From assembly GCA_007118895.1 (NCBI GenBank), contig SKQS01000048.1:1-52608 (forward strand): a DNA stretch of 52,608 nt, read 5' to 3'. Positions 44,298-52,608 of the stretch are shown piece by piece. The position numbers and the translations under genes were made by a program. The notes under the pieces were generated by a model. The model did no database searches. It had not been told where the DNA came from and was given only the letters and a program-made list of their open reading frames with translations. Within the stretch, counting starts at the first letter, position 1; each line of letters starts with the position of its first letter. Source of the DNA: Wenzhouxiangella sp. GTDB taxonomy: Bacteria > Pseudomonadota > Gammaproteobacteria > Xanthomonadales > Wenzhouxiangellaceae.

Positions 44298-47200
44298 ATG
44301 CGACTGACTGCGATCAAGCTGTCCGGCTTCAAGTCCTTCGTCGACTCGACCGTGATCAAGTTCCCGTCCAACCTCATGGGTATTGTCGGACCCAACGGCT
44401 GCGGCAAATCCAACATCATCGATGCAGTGCGATGGGTAATGGGCGAAAGCTCGGCGCGCCAGCTGCGCGGCGAGTCGATGAGCGACGTGATCTTCTCCGG
44501 CTCCAGCGCGCGCAAGCCGGTCGGCACCGCCACGGTCGAGCTGGTTTTCGACAATGCCGACGGTCGGGCCGGCGGCGAATATGCCGCCTACTCGGAAATC
44601 TCGGTCAAGCGCCAGGTCAGCCGCGACGGCCAGTCGAGCTATTTTCTCAATGGTTCGCGTTGTCGTCGCAAGGACATTACCGACCTGTTTCTCGGTACCG
44701 GTCTCGGCCCGAGAAGCTACGCCATCATCGAACAGGGCATGATCTCCCAGATCGTCGAGGCGCGGCCGGAAGAGCTGCGCGGTTTCCTCGAGGAAGCGGC
44801 CGGGATCTCGCGCTACAAGGAAAGACGCCGCGAGACCGAGAACAGGATCCGCCATACCCGCGACAACCTCGAACGTCTGAGCGATCTGCGCGAGGAGGTC
44901 GGCAAGCAGCTGGCCAAGCTCAAGCGTCAGGCCAATGCCGCCGAGCGCTACCGCAAGCTCAAGGCACGCTACCGCGAGGATGAAGCTCGGCTGATGGCGC
45001 TGAAGTGGCGCGAACTGCGCGCCCGCGCCGAGGCCGAAGAGCGGGCCCTGCGCGAGGTCGAAAATCGTCTGCAGGCCGCCCTGGCACGCCAGCGCGAGGC
45101 CGAAAAGCATCTCGAGTCCCTGCGCCAGAGCCAGCACCAGGCCTCCGAGCGGGCGGCTGGTATCCAGGGCGAGTTGTACGAGGTGACCGGCGAAATCGCC
45201 AGGCTGGAACAGGCCATCGAGCACCAGCGCGAGATTCGGCAGCGCCAGCAAAAGGAGCATGCCGAAACCGAAGCCCAGCTCAACGAGCTCAAGCAGCACC
45301 TGGTGCTGGACAAGGCCCAGGTCGACGAGACAACGCGCAGCCTGGCCAGCCTGGAGCCGAAGCTGGCCGAGGCCCGAGAGGCCGAAACCGGTGCAGTTTC
45401 AGCCGTGGAGACGGCAGAGCAGGCGCTGGCCGACTGGCAGCAACGCTGGGAAGCTCACCAGTCGTCGGCCTCCGAGGCAGGTAGCCGCGCTGCGCTGCTC
45501 AAGCAGCGTATCGAGCACCTTGATGACCGGATGAGCCGCGCCAGCGAGCGCCTGGCCGCGCTGGATAAGACCAGTGGCCAGGGCGCGCTGGAGCAGCTTG
45601 AGACCGAGCAGGAAAGCAGCCAGTCAGAGCTGGCTGGCCTGGAGCGCGAAGTCGGCGAGGCACAGGAGCAGTCCGATACCGGTCGCGGCAGCATCGAGAA
45701 CCACCGCCGGCAGATCGAGTCGCTACGCGACGAACTGGAAGGCGTGCGCGCCGATCGCAACGAGTGCCTGGCGCGGGCCGAATCATTGCGCGTTCTGAAC
45801 CGGCCCGACAAGCGCAGCGAATCTGCCGGGCGCTGGCTGAAGCGGGCCGGCTGCGAAGACGCGGAAGTTCTGCTCAAGCGGCTTGAGCTCAGAGACAAGC
45901 GCTGGACCACCGCGGTGGAGACAGTGCTGTCCGGCTGGCTGGATGCTTTCGTCATCGACAAGCTGGGGCGGATTACTGCCGGCGGCAAGCTGCCGGCCGG
46001 GCTGTCGGCAGTCGGTGACCTGGCGGTCGAACCGCGCCCCGAGACACTTGCCGAGCTGGTTAATGGAGCCGGGGCCCTGACCGCCTGGCTCAATCAGGTG
46101 CAGCTTGCGCCGGATTTGGCCACGGCGCTGGAAAGCGTGGAGCGGCTCGAGCCCGGCCAGTCGATGATTACCCCGGACGGCGAATGGCTGGGTCCCGGCT
46201 GGCTGCGGGTGGCCGGCGCCGAGGCCGATGAGGCCGGCAAACTCGAGCGCGAGGGCGAAATCAGGGATTGCGATGGCCGGGCCGCTGAACTGGCAGCCCG
46301 CATTACGGAGCTGGAAGGCAGATTGGCTGATGGCCGCGAAGCGCTGGCCGTGGCTGAGCAGGAGCAACAACAGACCGCTGCCCGGCTCGACGAGCTGCGT
46401 CGCAAGCGTGCCCAGGTCCAGGGTCAGCTGTCGGCATTGGGCAATCGTCTGCAGGCGCTGAAGCGTCAGCAACAGTCGGCCAGCGAGGAAGCCGAAAGGC
46501 TGCGTCAGCGCCAGGCCCAGGACCGGGAAGCCGTCGGCCAGGCTCGCAGCGAGCTGGAGACGGTGATGTCGGTCATGGCCGAGAACGAGGCCGAACGCGA
46601 GCCGTTGCGTCAGGAACAACAGCGGCTGCAGGCATCCCGCGCCGAGGCCAGGGACCGGCAGCGCGAGGCGACCAGCCATCGCGAATCCGTCGCGCTGCAG
46701 CTTGAGTCCGGACGGGCTGGACTGGATTCTCTCAAGCAGTCGATTGCGCGCATGGACAATCAGATCGGCCAGCTCCAGGCCCGCTTTATCGAACTCAGCC
46801 AGGCGCTGGCCCAGGGCGATGGGCCGGTGCGCGAGCAGCAGCGCAATCGTGATCGACTGCTGGAAAAGCGGCTGGAGATCGACAAGCGTCTGCGCGAGGC
46901 CCGCAGCGAAGTCGAGCGACTCGAGGCCGAGTGGCGCGAGCGCGACGAGGCTCGCCAGTCAGCCGCTGCCGAGGCCGAGGAAGTTCGCCAGCAGCAGTCC
47001 GATCGCCAGATGGCCGTCAAGGAAAGCCAGCTGCGCGCCGAGACACTGGCTGGTCGTGTCGAGGAGCTGGGCGCCAGTCTCGAGGAGTTGCTGGCCGAGC
47101 TGCCTGAAGGCAGTCAGACCCAGGCCTTCCAGGAACAGCTTGAAAAGCTGGAGGAAAAGATCCGGCGCCTGGAACCGGTCAACCTGGCGGCTATCGAGGA

Positions 47201-47789
47201 ATACCAGACCGAATCCGAGCGCAAGGAATACCTGGATCGTCAGCATACCGATCTGGAGGAGGCATTGGCGACGCTGGAAAAGGCAATCAATCGCATCGAT
47301 CGCGATACCCGTACGCGCTATCGGGAAACCTTCGAGCGGGTCAACAAGAACATGGAAAACCTGTTTCCGCGCCTGTTCGGCGGCGGCCATGCCTACCTGG
47401 AAATGGTCGGCGAGGACTGGTTGACGGCCGGGGTGGCGATCATGGCCCGACCGCCCGGCAAGCGGATCAGTCGTATCCATCTGATGAGCGGTGGTGAGAA
47501 GGCGCTGACCGCGGTCTCACTGGTGTTCTCGATCTTCAACCTCAATCCGGCGCCGTTCTGTCTGCTGGACGAGGTTGATGCGCCGCTGGATGATGCCAAT
47601 GTCAGTCGCTTCTCGGACATGGTTCGCGAGATGTCGGAGCGGGTGCAGTTCGTCATCGTCACCCACAACAAGGTGACCATGGAGGTCTGCCACCAGATGC
47701 TCGGGGTGACCATGCGCGAGGCTGGCGTTTCCCGGCTGGTCACCGTGGACCTCGACAAGGCAGTGGAGCTGGCCTCGGCCAGCGCATGA
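44298..47789 (+). CDS. smc: Chromosome segregation protein SMC
   Basis: SMC is the ATPase arm of condensin. The 1163-residue protein has an N-terminal head with Walker A (GPNGCGKSNIIDAVRWVMGE), long coiled coils rich in Glu, Gln, Arg and Ala (about 170-500 and 660-1010), a hinge around 520-650, and a C-terminal head with the signature LMSGGEKALTAVSLVFSIF and Walker B PFCLLDEVDAPLDDANV. The ATG at 44298 gives the usual MRLTAIKLSGFKSF start; the 28 upstream residues from a TTG are not conserved. The order smc-zipA-ligA is common. Confidence 0.96.
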   Translation: MRLTAIKLSGFKSFVDSTVIKFPSNLMGIVGPNGCGKSNIIDAVRWVMGESSARQLRGESMSDVIFSGSSARKPVGTATVELVFDNADGRAGGEYAAYSEISVKRQVSRDGQSSYFLNGSRCRRKDITDLFLGTGLGPRSYAIIEQGMISQIVEARPEELRGFLEEAAGISRYKERRRETENRIRHTRDNLERLSDLREEVGKQLAKLKRQANAAERYRKLKARYREDEARLMALKWRELRARAEAEERALREVENRLQAALARQREAEKHLESLRQSQHQASERAAGIQGELYEVTGEIARLEQAIEHQREIRQRQQKEHAETEAQLNELKQHLVLDKAQVDETTRSLASLEPKLAEAREAETGAVSAVETAEQALADWQQRWEAHQSSASEAGSRAALLKQRIEHLDDRMSRASERLAALDKTSGQGALEQLETEQESSQSELAGLEREVGEAQEQSDTGRGSIENHRRQIESLRDELEGVRADRNECLARAESLRVLNRPDKRSESAGRWLKRAGCEDAEVLLKRLELRDKRWTTAVETVLSGWLDAFVIDKLGRITAGGKLPAGLSAVGDLAVEPRPETLAELVNGAGALTAWLNQVQLAPDLATALESVERLEPGQSMITPDGEWLGPGWLRVAGAEADEAGKLEREGEIRDCDGRAAELAARITELEGRLADGREALAVAEQEQQQTAARLDELRRKRAQVQGQLSALGNRLQALKRQQQSASEEAERLRQRQAQDREAVGQARSELETVMSVMAENEAEREPLRQEQQRLQASRAEARDRQREATSHRESVALQLESGRAGLDSLKQSIARMDNQIGQLQARFIELSQALAQGDGPVREQQRNRDRLLEKRLEIDKRLREARSEVERLEAEWRERDEARQSAAAEAEEVRQQQSDRQMAVKESQLRAETLAGRVEELGASLEELLAELPEGSQTQAFQEQLEKLEEKIRRLEPVNLAAIEEYQTESERKEYLDRQHTDLEEALATLEKAINRIDRDTRTRYRETFERVNKNMENLFPRLFGGGHAYLEMVGEDWLTAGVAIMARPPGKRISRIHLMSGGEKALTAVSLVFSIFNLNPAPFCLLDEVDAPLDDANVSRFSDMVREMSERVQFVIVTHNKVTMEVCHQMLGVTMREAGVSRLVTVDLDKAVELASASA

Positions 47790-47900
47790 GATAACTTTGC
47801 ACCGGGTCCAGCGATGCGGCCGGTCAGAAACCTGAGCATGTTACGAAACAGCCGGCTGAATGATAGACTTTCGTAGCCTTCGAGCCGAGATGAGCACGCC

Positions 47901-51915
<4,015 letters not shown>

Positions 51916-51968
51916 AGCGAGTAGAATTGAAGGTCGAATGTACGAGTGATACGGGAGCAGAAGTCGAT

Positions 51969-52409
51969 ATGAGCGACAACATCAAGGAAATACTGGTGCC
52001 GGTGGACGGTTCGGACAACGCCCTGCGCGCGGCCAGGTTTGCCGTCGAGCTGGCTGGCGCCATGGATGTGGGCGTTCGGCTGTTCCATGTATACCCGGCC
52101 GCCTCGGTAGAGATCATCGGCATGGCCGGCCTGTCGCGGGCCCAGATCGACCAGGCCGCGCAGTCGGCCGCCCAGCGCGCCTTCGACAAGGTCCGCTCGG
52201 AAATCGATGATGACGAGGTGCAATGGCTGGATCCGGAAACGTCGATCGGCGACCCGGCCGAGGAAATCATCCGCTACACGGAAGATGACCCGGCGGTGCT
52301 GGTGATTCTGGGCCGGCGCGGCCTTTCGCGCATGCAGAGCCTGATGCTGGGCAGCGTCAGCGACAAGGTCATTCGTCATTCCCGCAGCCCGATCACCGTG
52401 GTGACTTGA
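51969..52409 (+). CDS. Universal stress protein (UspA family)
   Basis: The 146-residue protein has the UspA fold: EILVPVDGSDNALRAARFAVELA at the N-terminus, GDPAEEIIRYTEDDPAVLVILGRRGLSRMQSLMLGSVSDKVIRHSRSPITVV at the C-terminus. The latter holds the ATP-binding pattern G-x2-G-x9-G-S. The ATG at 51969 is preceded by GGGAGC. It follows the ALG10-like gene by 53 bases; a separate promoter could not be fixed. Confidence 0.93.
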   Translation: MSDNIKEILVPVDGSDNALRAARFAVELAGAMDVGVRLFHVYPAASVEIIGMAGLSRAQIDQAAQSAAQRAFDKVRSEIDDDEVQWLDPETSIGDPAEEIIRYTEDDPAVLVILGRRGLSRMQSLMLGSVSDKVIRHSRSPITVVT

Positions 52410-52448
52410 CGGCCTAAGAAACGCGGCGCAAAGACCGGCAAGGGCCCG

Positions 52449-52607
52449 TCAAGCCGCCTGATTCAACAGGAATTGCATTGTCTGTATTACTAAGACATTC
52501 ATATTCAAAGCCTCATTCAGCTTGTCTGTGGGCGTTCGTGGCAAGGCACGCGCTGACGGCTCCACTACAGGGCTCCTTTGCTGCGCAAAACCGCCCTTTC
52601 GTTCCCG
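52449..52607 (-). CDS. Possible C-terminal end of a gene entering from the right
   Basis: On the minus strand one frame is open from the window edge for 52 codons to a TGA at 52451-52449. It reads RERKGGFAQQRSPVVEPSAR and ends NVLVIQTMQFLLNQAA. No family is recognised. It could also be intergenic or part of a repeat. The gap from the usp stop to this frame (52410-52448) shows nothing else. Confidence 0.25.
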   Translation of the reverse strand, partial: RERKGGFAQQRSPVVEPSARALPRTPTDKLNEALNMNVLVIQTMQFLLNQAA

Positions 52608-52608
52608 C

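Overview
The window is a high-GC stretch of a gammaproteobacterial chromosome. The gene orders glyA-nrdR-ribD-ribE-ribB-ribH-nusB-thiL-pgpA, thrS-infC-rpmI-rplT-pheS-pheT-ihfA-merR and smc-zipA-ligA are all typical of that class. An SMC-ScpAB condensin beside ZipA, together with Ole olefin-synthesis genes, points to the Xanthomonadales side (a Wenzhouxiangella- or Xanthomonas-like lineage). That placement is inference from gene content; no marker was compared.

Layout. 1-4040: a possible gene end, then the operon oleA-oleB-oleC (long-chain olefin biosynthesis) without oleD. 4099-11186: glyA, nrdR, the riboflavin genes (ribB carries a degenerate GTP cyclohydrolase II half), nusB, thiL and pgpA, tightly packed. 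11215-11291: tRNA-Val(GAC). 11599-22503: thrS, infC (starting at the rare codon ATC), then a 3.5-kb insertion, then rpmI, rplT, pheS, pheT, ihfA and a MerR-like gene. 22544-22620: tRNA-Pro(GGG). 22808-23752: folE2. 23802-28242: a minus-strand envelope cluster (MltD-like transglycosylase, M23 peptidase, lipoprotein, secreted unknown). 28335-31770: rnr, rlmB and a nucleoside deaminase. 31852-36814: mostly minus-strand envelope and accessory genes (membrane protein, LpxR-like deacylase, Baeyer-Villiger-type monooxygenase, secreted unknown, DUF4168), plus a 49-residue zinc-finger gene. 36984-39826: a histidine kinase and a sigma-54 activator. 39835-42249: rluB, scpB, scpA on the minus strand. 42414-44212: YciI, BolA, a parvulin-like lipoprotein and queF. 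44298-50662: smc, zipA, ligA. 50659-52409: an ALG10-like membrane protein and a universal stress protein.

The most unusual part is 13826-17681, between infC and rpmI, an otherwise conserved pair. The last 285 bp of infC occur twice (six differences) and bracket about 3.3 kb of foreign-looking DNA. The left copy completes infC. The right copy is a start-less fragment encoding the IF3 C-terminal domain. Between them lie (i) a secreted beta-helix protein fused to a formylglycine-enzyme/C-type-lectin fold, whose last 30 residues have the codon pattern of a diversity-generating retroelement (DGR) variable region, followed by hairpins, and (ii) a DUF433/DUF5615 toxin-antitoxin-like pair bracketed by two 25-bp repeats. 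No reverse transcriptase, template repeat or integrase is visible, so if this is a DGR target it is served from elsewhere in the genome. A promoter just after the right-hand copy probably now drives rpmI and the genes behind it.

Other points of interest are a strong sigma-54 promoter before the DUF4168 gene, divergent from an NtrC-type two-component system; a 149-bp overlap in which one DNA stretch encodes the acidic tail of ScpB and the basic head of RluB; and a bacterial DIE2/ALG10-family protein.
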